Shown: one piece after another, positions 36,476 through 45,329 of the stretch
Layout: every line of letters begins with the position of its first letter
Position numbering within the stretch: position 1 is the stretch's first letter
Origin: Pollutimonas subterranea
GTDB taxonomy: Bacteria > Pseudomonadota > Gammaproteobacteria > Burkholderiales > Burkholderiaceae_B
Direction of reading: 5' to 3'
DNA length: 64,000 nucleotides
Assembly: GCF_002849655.1 (NCBI RefSeq)
Contig: NZ_PDNW01000005.1
Location: 124,001-188,000, forward strand
Notes under the pieces: model-generated
What the model was told of the DNA's origin: nothing
Databases searched by the model: none
The model's input: only the letters and a program-made list of their open reading frames with translations
Program-made: the position numbers and the translations under genes

Positions 36476-39400
36476 GCAGCGGCTACATCGCCGCCGCCTC
36501 ATTCGCACAACGCCAACTCCGCTACCTCGACATTCTTCAGCCTGATCGTGCTGAGTATGCAGTACCCCTGATCATCGAAATATCTGGCGACGTCGACACG
36601 ACGGCCTTGTCCCAAGCCCTCCAGGCGGTTGTCGACCGTCACGACGTGCTGCGTGCCGCGCTACCCCTCGTGGACGATGTGCCCGTCCAGGCTGTTCGTG
36701 ATCACCTGCCACTCAAAATGCCGATCGCGAATATCGCCGCGACCTCGCGGGAACACTGGTGCCGCCAGGTAGCCGAAAAAGTGAACGAAATGGTGGCGCA
36801 GGGTTTTGACATGGCGGAGCCACCGCTCATAGCTGCCGTCCTGCTGGTTCCCAACGACGCGGCCATCGCCAAGTGCTCCCTGAACATGGCTGTCGTTTTC
36901 CATCACGCCATCGCCGATGGCGGCTCATTGCCGCTGTTCTTGCAGGACCTCGTTTGTGCCTACAACGCGGCAACGACGGGTTTGGCGCCCGCCTGGGACG
37001 ATCTTCCCCTGCAGTATTCCGACTATGCCGACTGGGAACAGGACAACTTCGCCAATCCCGACGCGCCGGCCCTCGCCGAGGCCATGGCGTACTGGCAGAA
37101 TGCGCTACGCGGCGTTGCCCCGCTCATGGACCTGCCACTGGACCATCCCCGCCCCCCGCCTTCGTGCCAAGCAGGAAAAACAGTGCGCATCACCCTGCCC
37201 GCCGCGATCGGTGATGCCCTTTCCACCACGGCCAGAGCGGCAGGTACAACACCTTTCATTGCCTTTCTGGCCGTGTTCTATGCCGTGCTTCACCGATGGA
37301 GTGCAAACGAAGACCTGGTCATCACCGTGCCGGTTTCCAAACGCACCCGATCGGAACTGGCACCGCTTATCGGCTTGCTCGTCGATACCCTGCCGCTACG
37401 CGTCGGCTGTGACCCTGGGAAAAGCTTCGAAGCACTACTGGAATCCGTGCAATCCACCTTCCGTGAGGGCGTTGCGCATCGTGACACCCCCTTTCAACAA
37501 ATCGTACAGAGCATCAATATCGAGCGCAAGGGCAATACAGTACCTTTGATGCAAGTGCTTTTCGGCAGCCTGGAAGACAGTCAATTGCCCGTCACTGCGC
37601 TGGATGGGGCGTGTTTCGAAGTCATCGACGACCATGTCGAGCAGACGGCAAAGGGCGATCTATCGGTGGTCTATCGACACACCGCCCAGCATCTTGAATT
37701 ATGGTGCCGCTATGACGCCGCCTTGTTCGAGTCCTCTACGATTCAAAACTTATTGGCTTGGTTCGGTAGCGCCGCGGAGGCGGTTGCTCAATCACCGCAG
37801 CTGCCAGTGGGGCGGATACCGCTCATCGACGAAGCATCTGGTCGCGCGCTCATCAAACGATTCAACGACACGCGCCGGCCGTATCCCGCGGACCAGTCCA
37901 TCATTGCCTTGTTCGACCGAATAGCAGCCAACGAGCCACTGAGACCCGCCATCGAGCATCGAGGCCGGCGCACCAGCTATGGTGAATTGGCGTGCTGGTC
38001 CGAGAGACTGACGCGAGGATTAGTGAACGCCGGCTGCAAACCGGGAGACACCATCCTGGTCTCGCTCCCACTATCGGCCGATTTCATTGCCGTGGTCCTG
38101 GCCATCCTGCGCCTCGGCGGGACCTACATGCCCGTGGACCCCACACATCCCGCCACACACCGTGCGCGCCTGGCGAGCACGGCCCATGCACGGATCGCCG
38201 TGGTATCTGAGGGTCAGGAGGAAGATCTTGGCGACATACCCAATCTGCTCTGTCACGAACTGAACGCAAGCGGCGACTCAGATGCCGGTGCGGCACAGGC
38301 CCACGCGCCTGTGCGAACACAATCCGGCGATCCTGCGTATGTGATGTTCACGTCGGGCTCGACCGGCGAACCCAAGGGCGTCGCGATTTCACACCGGGCC
38401 ATCGTGCGACTGGTCCGCGGCAACGACTATGCAACTTTCGGGCCGCATACGCGCTCCGCGGTTTACTCCAACCCATCGTTCGATGCATCCACACTCGAAA
38501 TATGGGCCCCGCTTCTGAACGGCGGGACGGCCGTTATCATCGAACGCGAAGCCGTTCTGAACGTAACGGAGTTACGGCGCACGCTACAGGACGAATCGAT
38601 CTCACTGCTCTGGATTACCGCCGGTCTGTTCCATGAAATCGCCGACATCGATCCTTCCGTTTTTGCGGGCGACCGCCTCGTCATCACTGGCGGGGATACG
38701 GTCAATCCCGACGCTGCCCGGTCCGTTCTGCGGGCGGCCGCCAATAGCCAGCTGCGCCTGTTGAACGGATATGGACCGACGGAAAACACGACGTTTAGCA
38801 CTTGCTTCGACATGGCAGCGCTTCCCGACGACAGTCTGTCCGTACCCATCGGCCGGCCGATTGCCAACAGCACCGTCTACGTCCTTGATCCTAACGGCCA
38901 ACCGTTGCCTGTCGGCGTCACCGGGGAAATCTACGTCGGCGGAGACGGCGTCGCACTGGGCTATGTCGGTGATCCGGAACGCAGCGCAACCAGTTTCTTG
39001 CCTGATCCCTTCATCGGCGGATCGGCACGCATGTACCGTAGCGGCGATTACGGACGATGGAGTCCCGATGGCACGCTGCTGTTTGCGGGGCGCAGCGACG
39101 ACCAAGTCAAGGTGCGCGGGTTTCGTATCGAACTGAACGAAATTGCAACGGCACTGCTACGTCACCCGTCATTGCGCGCCGTACACGTCGCGGCCCCGCG
39201 CCTCGCCGCGGGCGAACGTCAGATCATTGCCTATGTTGCGCCCAATGGCGCGCCAGGCCCCGCTTCCAGTGACCTTCGACAGTTCCTCGAGGCCTTGCTG
39301 CCTTCGCACATGCTTCCGCAGGCCTACGTGACGGTCGACGCGCTGGCGCTGAACCAGAACGGAAAAATCGACCGCAAAGCGCTGCCATCCGTCGAAGTCC

Positions 39401-42400
39401 ATCATTTCGACCGCAACGAACAAGCGGTTGCTCCGCGCAACGAAAAAGAGCGTTGTTTGCATGCGATCTGGAAGAAGATCCTGGGTCTGGATATCGTGGG
39501 CATCCATGACAACTTCTTTCACATTGGCGGCGACTCCATTCTCGCCATCAGGATGGCCGCCCGTGCAGGCGATGCGGGACTGAAACTGACGCCGGCCGAC
39601 ATATTCAAACTGCAAACGATCGCGCAACTTGCTGAGGCCCTTGTCATTATGCGCCCGCCTCAACGCCGTATCGCAGCTGAACAGGTGTTCCCCGCCGAGC
39701 TTGTCCCCCTGGCATCCCATACGCACGAAACGCAACCTTTTATCCTTGTCAGTCTCGAGGTAAGCCGTCCCATAGCAGCAGTAGAGCTAGCTATGGCCAT
39801 CCAGCACCTGGCCGAGCGTCACGAGGCCTTGCGGCTGCGATGGGTGCACGATAAACAGACCAGCCGGTTGGAGATCATGGCGTACGTCGCACAACTGCCC
39901 ATACGCATCGTCGACGTTCCGGACTTGAATCAAGACCGACTCGACGATTGGGTCAAGATGCATGCCGCGCGTATCGGTCGAGGCCTGGACACACAAAACG
40001 GAGTCGTCGTCGCAGCCACGCTCGTCGACCGTGGCGCCAGGAAAATGCCCATCGTCATCCTGGCATTGCACCGTGCCGTAGCGGATGAGCGCAGTGCATT
40101 AACTATTGCCGCCGAACTCGGGATCGTGCTCGGCCACGGGCACGCAGTGCTCACCGACCATACAGACACAACGGCATTCGGCGAATGGCTGGAATGGCTG
40201 GGCAAGCATGCCGACGCGCAGGCGGCTGGCGAAGGACTGACCGTGCTTGAAGACATCGCACTCGCTCACCCTTCATCACTATCCGGCCCCGCCACCATTG
40301 CCGAGCGAGACGAGGCGACGACGCCGCGCGTGCTCGATCAGGCAACGAGCCGCGCCCTCACTTCAACCGTGCCGGCCACGCTAGCCATCACCCTATTAGA
40401 TGCACTCGCCGCCGCCTTATCTGCGGCTTTGAACATTCAGCCACACGACGGTCCGGTCCTGATCGAGACTGTCGACGCCGAGCGCTGCCTCCCATCGGAT
40501 GCACCCAGCGTGGCAGGAATGGTGGGCAATCTGGATAGCATCCATCTCGTGACGGCACCCATCGGCGCTATTCCCATGGCCCGGCGGCTGCGCTCCATCA
40601 AGATGGAGCGTCAGCGCGTGGCCTCTACGTCCGGAGTGTGGCGCGTTCTCGGTCAGACCTTCGCGTTGCCGGCTGCTACGGTGGGCATAAGTCGGTCTCC
40701 CACTCCTGACGACCATAGCGTACGCCTTCATTCCCTTCCGACCTTCAGCACCTCTGTCAAGGACATACTGGCCGTCCGGGAAACCGGGACGGGGCTGAGC
40801 CTTTCCTGGGTCGGAAGCAAGCCTTCCGGCGACGTACGCCGCTTGCTCGATGCCGTGGAAGTCAATTTGCGCGCTATCGTAGATCTCGCCTTGGACCACA
40901 CCGCTCCGCTCTACACGCACGGCGATTTCCCCTTGGCGAAATTGAGCCAGGATAGCCTTTCCACACTAATCGGCAGCCAGCACGACATCACCGATATTTA
41001 TCCGCTCTCTCCCATGCAGGAGTCGATGCTGGTCCATGGCCTTGCGGCCGCGCGCTCCGAAGTGAACTTCGAGCAAAGCTGCATGCGCATAAAAGGAGTA
41101 CTGGACCAGGAGGCCTTCCGCCATGCCTGGGCCACCGTATTTCAACGGCATGACGTGCTTCGTACATCCTTCCACTGGCGCGGGCTCCCTCGCCCCCTGC
41201 AGGTAGTACATCACCGCGTACCGCTACCGATTACCGCTGATGCCTGGCCCTGTTTCGATGCGCAGCGCTTGGAGGAGTTCCTTGCGGCAGACCGGCGCCG
41301 CGGTTTCCAATTGGAACAAGCGCCCCTGGTGCGACTGCACCTTGTTCAGGTGGCCCCGGACGATGTGTATGTTATTTCCAGCTTTCACCATTTACTCGTG
41401 GATGGTTGGTGCCTGGGCAGGATAGAACGCGAAGTGCGTGCTGCTTACGAAACCTATCGCAGCGGCCGTCCCCCCTTGTTCGATGCACCCGTTCCGTTCC
41501 GATCCTATATTGCATGGCTGGAACAGGTCGACCAAAGAGACAGCCTGCGGTTTTTCACCGGCCTGCTGAAGGACCTCCCTGCACGCCGACGCTTGTGCGG
41601 GCCGGCCAAGTCCACCGCAAGCTCATTCAGCACGGCACACCACGCCCTGGACGTGCAGGCAAGTCGTGCGCTGCAAGCCTTTGCGCGCCGACGCGGTCTT
41701 ACGCTTGCTGCGGTCCTGCATTTCGCATGGGCCGTCTGGTTAGGCGCGCGGCTGGGCACGGACGATGTCATGTTCGGGACAACAGTTTCGGGTCGCCCAT
41801 CCGGCATCCCCGGCGTAGAGCGCATCGTCGGCCTGTTTATCAACAATCTTCCTGTGCGCCTGCACCTTGCCGATATGGACACCGTTTCTGAACGAATGGC
41901 GGCCATGCAGACACTGCTGGTGCAACTTCAAAGTCATGCGCATCTTTCGCCTGCAATGGTCGCTGAAGCTGGTGCAAGCGGGGCCGACTCCCGCCCATTA
42001 TTCGACACCCTTGTCGTAGTGGAAAACCTGGCTTCGGGCACCAGCGCGTGGACGGGGGCCGAAGGCCTGTCGGTGGAATCCACGCATACGCGCCTCAAGA
42101 CTGCCTATGACTTGACCTTTGTCGCGCTGCCCGGGGATTGTCTGGTGCTTTCCCTGGTGCAACCCAACGACGGGCGCAAGCTTGAAAACCTGGACACCGT
42201 ATTGGAAGCGCTGGGAGCGATTCTTCGCACCTTGCCCAATATCGGCGACGGCCCAATACAAGAACTGCCGCGACCGAATGCGGTTGCCGAAACGGCTCTT
42301 GAGGACACCCTGCCACTACACACCATACAGTTGAAAACACGGCCACGAAGTACCACCGAAGCGCGTATTGCCGACACCATCGCGAGTCTTGGCGCCGTAC

Positions 42401-43494
42401 AGCGCTGTCTGGAGGAAACCGGCCAAATCGACCTGGACACCGATTTCTGGGAGATGGGGCTCAATTCGCTTGAGCTCGTACAACTGTCCTTGCGGCTTGG
42501 CCAGTCGCTTGAACGCTCGATCCCGATTTCTCTGTTGCTGGAACATCGGACGATCGCAAGCCTGGCGCAAGCGATCGAATCGGGTCAGCACTGGTCTCCC
42601 ATCGTGCCCATGAGCCGGGCCGGGACGCATGCCGGTACGGTCAGCGCAGGCGAACCCTTGGTTTGCATACATCCCGTTGCCGGTGACGTCAGCGTGTTTC
42701 TCGATTTGGCGTACGCGATGCCGCCTGAGATTCCATTCTGGGCGGTACAAGCCGCAGGCCTCGAGGTCGGCCAGACACCGTTGAACAGCGTCGAAGCGCT
42801 CGCGCGCTACAACCTCGACGCCCTGGCACAACGTGGCCTGGACCATCCACGCCACTTAGGCGGCTACTCTTTCGGCGGCATCGTCGCCTTCGAGATGGCG
42901 CGGCAATTGGCACAGAGCGGGCAGCCGCCCGCGCATGTCATCATCATCGACACACCGGCCCCTCTCGAGGCAAGTTCTATTTTGCCGACAGATCCCGATC
43001 AAGCGCATGCGCTGTGGCTCGTTCGCATGGGTGATGTACGCGCCCGCTTCCAGGGGCTTGAATCCGTGCTGTCTTTCGACGAAGTCCTCGCAACACCTGC
43101 CGCCCAACGGTTTGAGTTCGCCGTTGAACGACTGCATGCCGCCAGGCTGCTGCCCCTCGCCGCCGATGCCGCTTGGCTTGAGCGCGCTCACCGAACCAGC
43201 CTCGTGCAATATGATGCCTACTTAAGCTACCGGCCTCCTCTTAGCGCTGGCGCAGATTTCGCTATTTCCTTGATACGCGCAAGATCTCCCCAACAATCGG
43301 ATCTTGGCGAAAAGGAGCACCGCCAGCTCGTTTTGCCGGACCTGGGATGGCAAGCCTTTACCCGCGAGCCCGTTCGCGTGCGCTACGTTGATGGCGACCA
43401 CGTCACCATGTTGAGCCGCGAAACCGCCGCTCACGTTGCGCGCGAAATCGCGAGCCTGATGGAACAGTGCGGAACAACGGTGGATACGGCTTAG
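36472..43494 (+). CDS. Terminal NRPS: C-A-PCP-E*-C-PCP-TE, last module lacks A domain
   Basis: This 2340-residue protein starts at a TTG overlapping the previous stop (TTGA), with AGGGGAAG upstream. Domains: C 5-440 (HHAIADG 144-150); A 470-970 (code read by hand DALWIGGTFK, Val-like); PCP (S1022 in GGDSI); an epimerase-like domain 1066-1480 that has lost its motifs (HRAVADE at 1200 instead of HHxxxD, ETVDAER instead of EGHGR, no SRTVGWFT or FNYLG); C 1500-1925 (HHLLVDGW 1639-1646); PCP (S1999 in GLNSLEL); TE 2062-2335 (S2133 in GYSFGG, His2310). The second C runs straight to the PCP through the linker that normally follows an A domain. The TE should release the product, possibly as a macrocycle. 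Confidence 0.94.
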   Translation: MSSGYIAAASFAQRQLRYLDILQPDRAEYAVPLIIEISGDVDTTALSQALQAVVDRHDVLRAALPLVDDVPVQAVRDHLPLKMPIANIAATSREHWCRQVAEKVNEMVAQGFDMAEPPLIAAVLLVPNDAAIAKCSLNMAVVFHHAIADGGSLPLFLQDLVCAYNAATTGLAPAWDDLPLQYSDYADWEQDNFANPDAPALAEAMAYWQNALRGVAPLMDLPLDHPRPPPSCQAGKTVRITLPAAIGDALSTTARAAGTTPFIAFLAVFYAVLHRWSANEDLVITVPVSKRTRSELAPLIGLLVDTLPLRVGCDPGKSFEALLESVQSTFREGVAHRDTPFQQIVQSINIERKGNTVPLMQVLFGSLEDSQLPVTALDGACFEVIDDHVEQTAKGDLSVVYRHTAQHLELWCRYDAALFESSTIQNLLAWFGSAAEAVAQSPQLPVGRIPLIDEASGRALIKRFNDTRRPYPADQSIIALFDRIAANEPLRPAIEHRGRRTSYGELACWSERLTRGLVNAGCKPGDTILVSLPLSADFIAVVLAILRLGGTYMPVDPTHPATHRARLASTAHARIAVVSEGQEEDLGDIPNLLCHELNASGDSDAGAAQAHAPVRTQSGDPAYVMFTSGSTGEPKGVAISHRAIVRLVRGNDYATFGPHTRSAVYSNPSFDASTLEIWAPLLNGGTAVIIEREAVLNVTELRRTLQDESISLLWITAGLFHEIADIDPSVFAGDRLVITGGDTVNPDAARSVLRAAANSQLRLLNGYGPTENTTFSTCFDMAALPDDSLSVPIGRPIANSTVYVLDPNGQPLPVGVTGEIYVGGDGVALGYVGDPERSATSFLPDPFIGGSARMYRSGDYGRWSPDGTLLFAGRSDDQVKVRGFRIELNEIATALLRHPSLRAVHVAAPRLAAGERQIIAYVAPNGAPGPASSDLRQFLEALLPSHMLPQAYVTVDALALNQNGKIDRKALPSVEVHHFDRNEQAVAPRNEKERCLHAIWKKILGLDIVGIHDNFFHIGGDSILAIRMAARAGDAGLKLTPADIFKLQTIAQLAEALVIMRPPQRRIAAEQVFPAELVPLASHTHETQPFILVSLEVSRPIAAVELAMAIQHLAERHEALRLRWVHDKQTSRLEIMAYVAQLPIRIVDVPDLNQDRLDDWVKMHAARIGRGLDTQNGVVVAATLVDRGARKMPIVILALHRAVADERSALTIAAELGIVLGHGHAVLTDHTDTTAFGEWLEWLGKHADAQAAGEGLTVLEDIALAHPSSLSGPATIAERDEATTPRVLDQATSRALTSTVPATLAITLLDALAAALSAALNIQPHDGPVLIETVDAERCLPSDAPSVAGMVGNLDSIHLVTAPIGAIPMARRLRSIKMERQRVASTSGVWRVLGQTFALPAATVGISRSPTPDDHSVRLHSLPTFSTSVKDILAVRETGTGLSLSWVGSKPSGDVRRLLDAVEVNLRAIVDLALDHTAPLYTHGDFPLAKLSQDSLSTLIGSQHDITDIYPLSPMQESMLVHGLAAARSEVNFEQSCMRIKGVLDQEAFRHAWATVFQRHDVLRTSFHWRGLPRPLQVVHHRVPLPITADAWPCFDAQRLEEFLAADRRRGFQLEQAPLVRLHLVQVAPDDVYVISSFHHLLVDGWCLGRIEREVRAAYETYRSGRPPLFDAPVPFRSYIAWLEQVDQRDSLRFFTGLLKDLPARRRLCGPAKSTASSFSTAHHALDVQASRALQAFARRRGLTLAAVLHFAWAVWLGARLGTDDVMFGTTVSGRPSGIPGVERIVGLFINNLPVRLHLADMDTVSERMAAMQTLLVQLQSHAHLSPAMVAEAGASGADSRPLFDTLVVVENLASGTSAWTGAEGLSVESTHTRLKTAYDLTFVALPGDCLVLSLVQPNDGRKLENLDTVLEALGAILRTLPNIGDGPIQELPRPNAVAETALEDTLPLHTIQLKTRPRSTTEARIADTIASLGAVQRCLEETGQIDLDTDFWEMGLNSLELVQLSLRLGQSLERSIPISLLLEHRTIASLAQAIESGQHWSPIVPMSRAGTHAGTVSAGEPLVCIHPVAGDVSVFLDLAYAMPPEIPFWAVQAAGLEVGQTPLNSVEALARYNLDALAQRGLDHPRHLGGYSFGGIVAFEMARQLAQSGQPPAHVIIIDTPAPLEASSILPTDPDQAHALWLVRMGDVRARFQGLESVLSFDEVLATPAAQRFEFAVERLHAARLLPLAADAAWLERAHRTSLVQYDAYLSYRPPLSAGADFAISLIRARSPQQSDLGEKEHRQLVLPDLGWQAFTREPVRVRYVDGDHVTMLSRETAAHVAREIASLMEQCGTTVDTA
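39667..40911 (+). other. Degenerate epimerase domain inside the terminal NRPS
   Basis: The residues 1066-1480 segment has epimerase length and lies between a GGDSI-type PCP and a C domain of the kind that follows epimerases. The catalytic second histidine is Arg (HRAVAD) and the EGHGR glutamate motif is altered. The reading frame is open throughout. Confidence 0.75.
40969..42582 (+). other. Adenylation-less terminal C-PCP module
   Basis: An intact C domain (HHLLVDGW) is followed after about 45 residues by a PCP (S1999). The linker segment KTRPRSTTEARIADTIASL is the type normally found after an A domain, implying that the A domain was cleanly removed or never inserted. Confidence 0.8.
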
Positions 43495-44195
43495 TGTGGC
43501 TGCCGGATAGCCAAAGCACCGGAGTAGCCGCTCGGCAGCGATAAGGGATACAGCTTGCATGAACCGTAATCGGGCACCGACACGAGTTGCGGTCCTTCAG
43601 CCACCGGCTCCAGCACAACGTTCACGCCAATGTCCAGGGTATGGAAGGGCAAGGCAATACCCAGGCCCAACGCCTTCGACAGGGCCTCTTTCTTCGTCCA
43701 TAGCGAGAAGAATGCGGGCAATTTAGCGACTTCGGGTAACGCATGCCAGACGGCCTGCTCGCCCGGAGACAAAACGTTCGACGCCAACAAGTCCAGGTCG
43801 CCGGTCTCACGCTGACACTCGATGTCGACGCCGAGCTCATGGCCGTGCCCTATCGCCAGCAATGCATACACCCCGGAATGGGACACGTTGAACTGACAAT
43901 CGGGCCGTTCCGGAATTGACGGCTTACCTCCGGCGTCTTGCTCTATCCCAACAAGACTTGCGTCTACGTTTAGACACGCCCCCAACAGCAGCCTAAGGGC
44001 GGCACGTGTCTGTACAAACCGATGCCGCGGCGGGCTTACCTTGAAGGCGTTTGCACGAACTCGTTCTGCCGGCGTAAGCATGGTCATCGATGCTGTCGTC
44101 CGTGCATCGTCACAGTCAAGCGGCAATATCCAGACATCGCACTCGCCTGATCGCGGATACAAAAGCGACATCTCGCGGCTGACAGACTCGCTCAT
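43491..44195 (-). CDS. Sfp-type 4'-phosphopantetheinyl transferase
   Basis: Activates carrier domains by attaching phosphopantetheine from CoA. It has 234 residues from the ATG at 44195 (MSESVSREM), the usual Sfp length; a longer frame reaches 44288. Motifs: GGKPSI and FNVSHSG (substrate contact), the metal-binding LGVDIECQRE, and FFSLWTKKEALSKALGLGI (W-x2-KEA-x3-K). It is convergent with the terminal NRPS, and the stop codons overlap (43491-43494). It should serve the five carrier domains of the cluster. Confidence 0.92.
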   Translation of the reverse strand: MSESVSREMSLLYPRSGECDVWILPLDCDDARTTASMTMLTPAERVRANAFKVSPPRHRFVQTRAALRLLLGACLNVDASLVGIEQDAGGKPSIPERPDCQFNVSHSGVYALLAIGHGHELGVDIECQRETGDLDLLASNVLSPGEQAVWHALPEVAKLPAFFSLWTKKEALSKALGLGIALPFHTLDIGVNVVLEPVAEGPQLVSVPDYGSCKLYPLSLPSGYSGALAIRQPH

Positions 44196-44496
44196 TTCAT
44201 CATGGCCTTTGCCAGAGTAAAGTGTTGAAAAATCACACGATCTCAACATATATCGAAAGGCGTGCGCTACGCTTTTACATGTCGACAACGAGAGAAACTT
44301 TAAACATTTTTTATTGATATGTCGATTTTTTTATCACATGCCGCTATGACCACGTGTCAGCATGCGAGTCAGCGCGCCGACATCCCGCCTGTCCCTCATT
44401 AAGTTCACTTATGCGTAGCGCACAAAAAAACCCGCGAAGTTCATTTTGAACTGTGCGGGTTTTGTAGACTTCTGTGTACTACCGTAGAGGTATTCC
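44196..44496. other. Intergenic region between the PPTase gene and tRNA-Ser
   Basis: The stretch 44220-44340 is AT-rich (runs of T near 44306-44336) and probably carries the PPTase promoter reading leftward. A hairpin terminator for the tRNA lies at 44424-44463. I see no further gene, integrase remnant or direct repeat of the tRNA 3' end. Confidence 0.5.
44424..44463 (-). terminator. Rho-independent terminator downstream of tRNA-Ser
   Basis: On the minus strand the stem ACCCGC ... GCGGGT, with an inner AGTTC/GAACT pairing, is followed by seven T residues (44424-44430). It lies 34 bases past the tRNA 3' end. Confidence 0.75.
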
Positions 44497-44587
44497 TGGC
44501 GGACAGAGAGGGATTCGAACCCTCGATACGCTATAAACGTATACACGCTTTCCAGGCGTGCGCCTTCAACCGCTCGGCCACCTGTCC
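44497..44587 (-). tRNA. tRNA-Ser (anticodon GGA)
   Basis: The 91-base gene includes an encoded CCA. The acceptor stem is GGACAGG paired with TCTGTCC, discriminator G. The D-arm reads GGCCGAGCGGTT, the anticodon stem CACGC/GCGTG holds the loop CTGGAAA (anticodon GGA), a long variable arm follows, and the T-arm is GAGGGTTCGAATCCCTC. The long variable arm is the class II serine feature. Reads UCC/UCU codons. Confidence 0.95.
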
Positions 44588-44696
44588 TAATCTGGGCTTT
44601 CTTTTACAAAAGCGAAGTCCGCCATTCTAACAGAATCTTTTGATCTTGGCTTTTGCACGTTCTTCGGCACCATAAGCGCGCACTACGCCAAGCCCA

Positions 44697-45320
44697 TCAC
44701 TTGATATGCTGAAGCCCGACCATGCGTTCCACATACCTCGCGATCATGTCGATCTCGAGATTCACCCGTTGACCGGCACGCAAGTGCTTGAGCGTCGTTA
44801 CCTTGACGGTGTGCGGGATAAGATTGATACGGATCTCACAACCCGCGGCATGGTCTTCCACATGATTGACCGTAAGGCTTACACCGTTGACGGTGATGGA
44901 CCCTTTGTAGGCCAGGTACTTTGCCAGGTCCGTCGGAACATCGATGCGTAAATCCCATGATTCGCCTATGGGCTCGAAACGCGTGACCTCGCCCATGCCG
45001 TCCACGTGACCCGATACCAGATGTCCGTCGAGCGAGTCGCCCATGCGCAGCGCATGTTCCAGATTGACTTCGCCCGGCTGGTCAAGACCGGCGGTGCGGT
45101 TCAAGCTTTCGCGCGAGACATCGACACTGAATGCATCGGGTCCCAGCTCGACCACGGTCATGCATGCGCCTTGTATGGCGATCGAGTCGCCCAGCTTGTT
45201 GGAGTCGCGCAGGAAACCACCGGCACTAATATCCACACGGACGCCGGCGTCTTCCTGGCCATCATTGAAGGGGGAAACTCGTACGATTTTGCCGACAGCG
45301 GCGACGATGCCTGTAAACAT
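44697..45320 (-). CDS. ribE: Riboflavin synthase alpha chain
   Basis: Dismutates two 6,7-dimethyl-8-ribityllumazines to riboflavin. The protein has 207 residues made of two lumazine-binding beta-barrels. The N-terminal MFTGIVAAVG is the family hallmark, and LGDSIAIQGACMTV in the first repeat matches YKGSITVNGVSLTV in the second. It follows ribD by 9 bases in the nrdR-ribD-ribE transcription unit. No FMN riboswitch is visible upstream. Confidence 0.96.
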   Translation of the reverse strand: MFTGIVAAVGKIVRVSPFNDGQEDAGVRVDISAGGFLRDSNKLGDSIAIQGACMTVVELGPDAFSVDVSRESLNRTAGLDQPGEVNLEHALRMGDSLDGHLVSGHVDGMGEVTRFEPIGESWDLRIDVPTDLAKYLAYKGSITVNGVSLTVNHVEDHAAGCEIRINLIPHTVKVTTLKHLRAGQRVNLEIDMIARYVERMVGLQHIK

Positions 45321-45329
45321 TTTTCTCTC

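Noticed and set aside
16719-44195. Cluster as a classical siderophore locus
   Set aside because: An Asp-like A domain and a dioxygenase would allow a hydroxy-aspartate ligand, but no TonB receptor, ferric reductase, ornithine hydroxylase or Fur-like box is visible.
44497-44530. A possible attL/attR pair for an integrated island at tRNA-Ser
   Set aside because: I found no second copy of the tRNA 3' segment near the left end of the lipopeptide cluster, and no integrase gene in the window.
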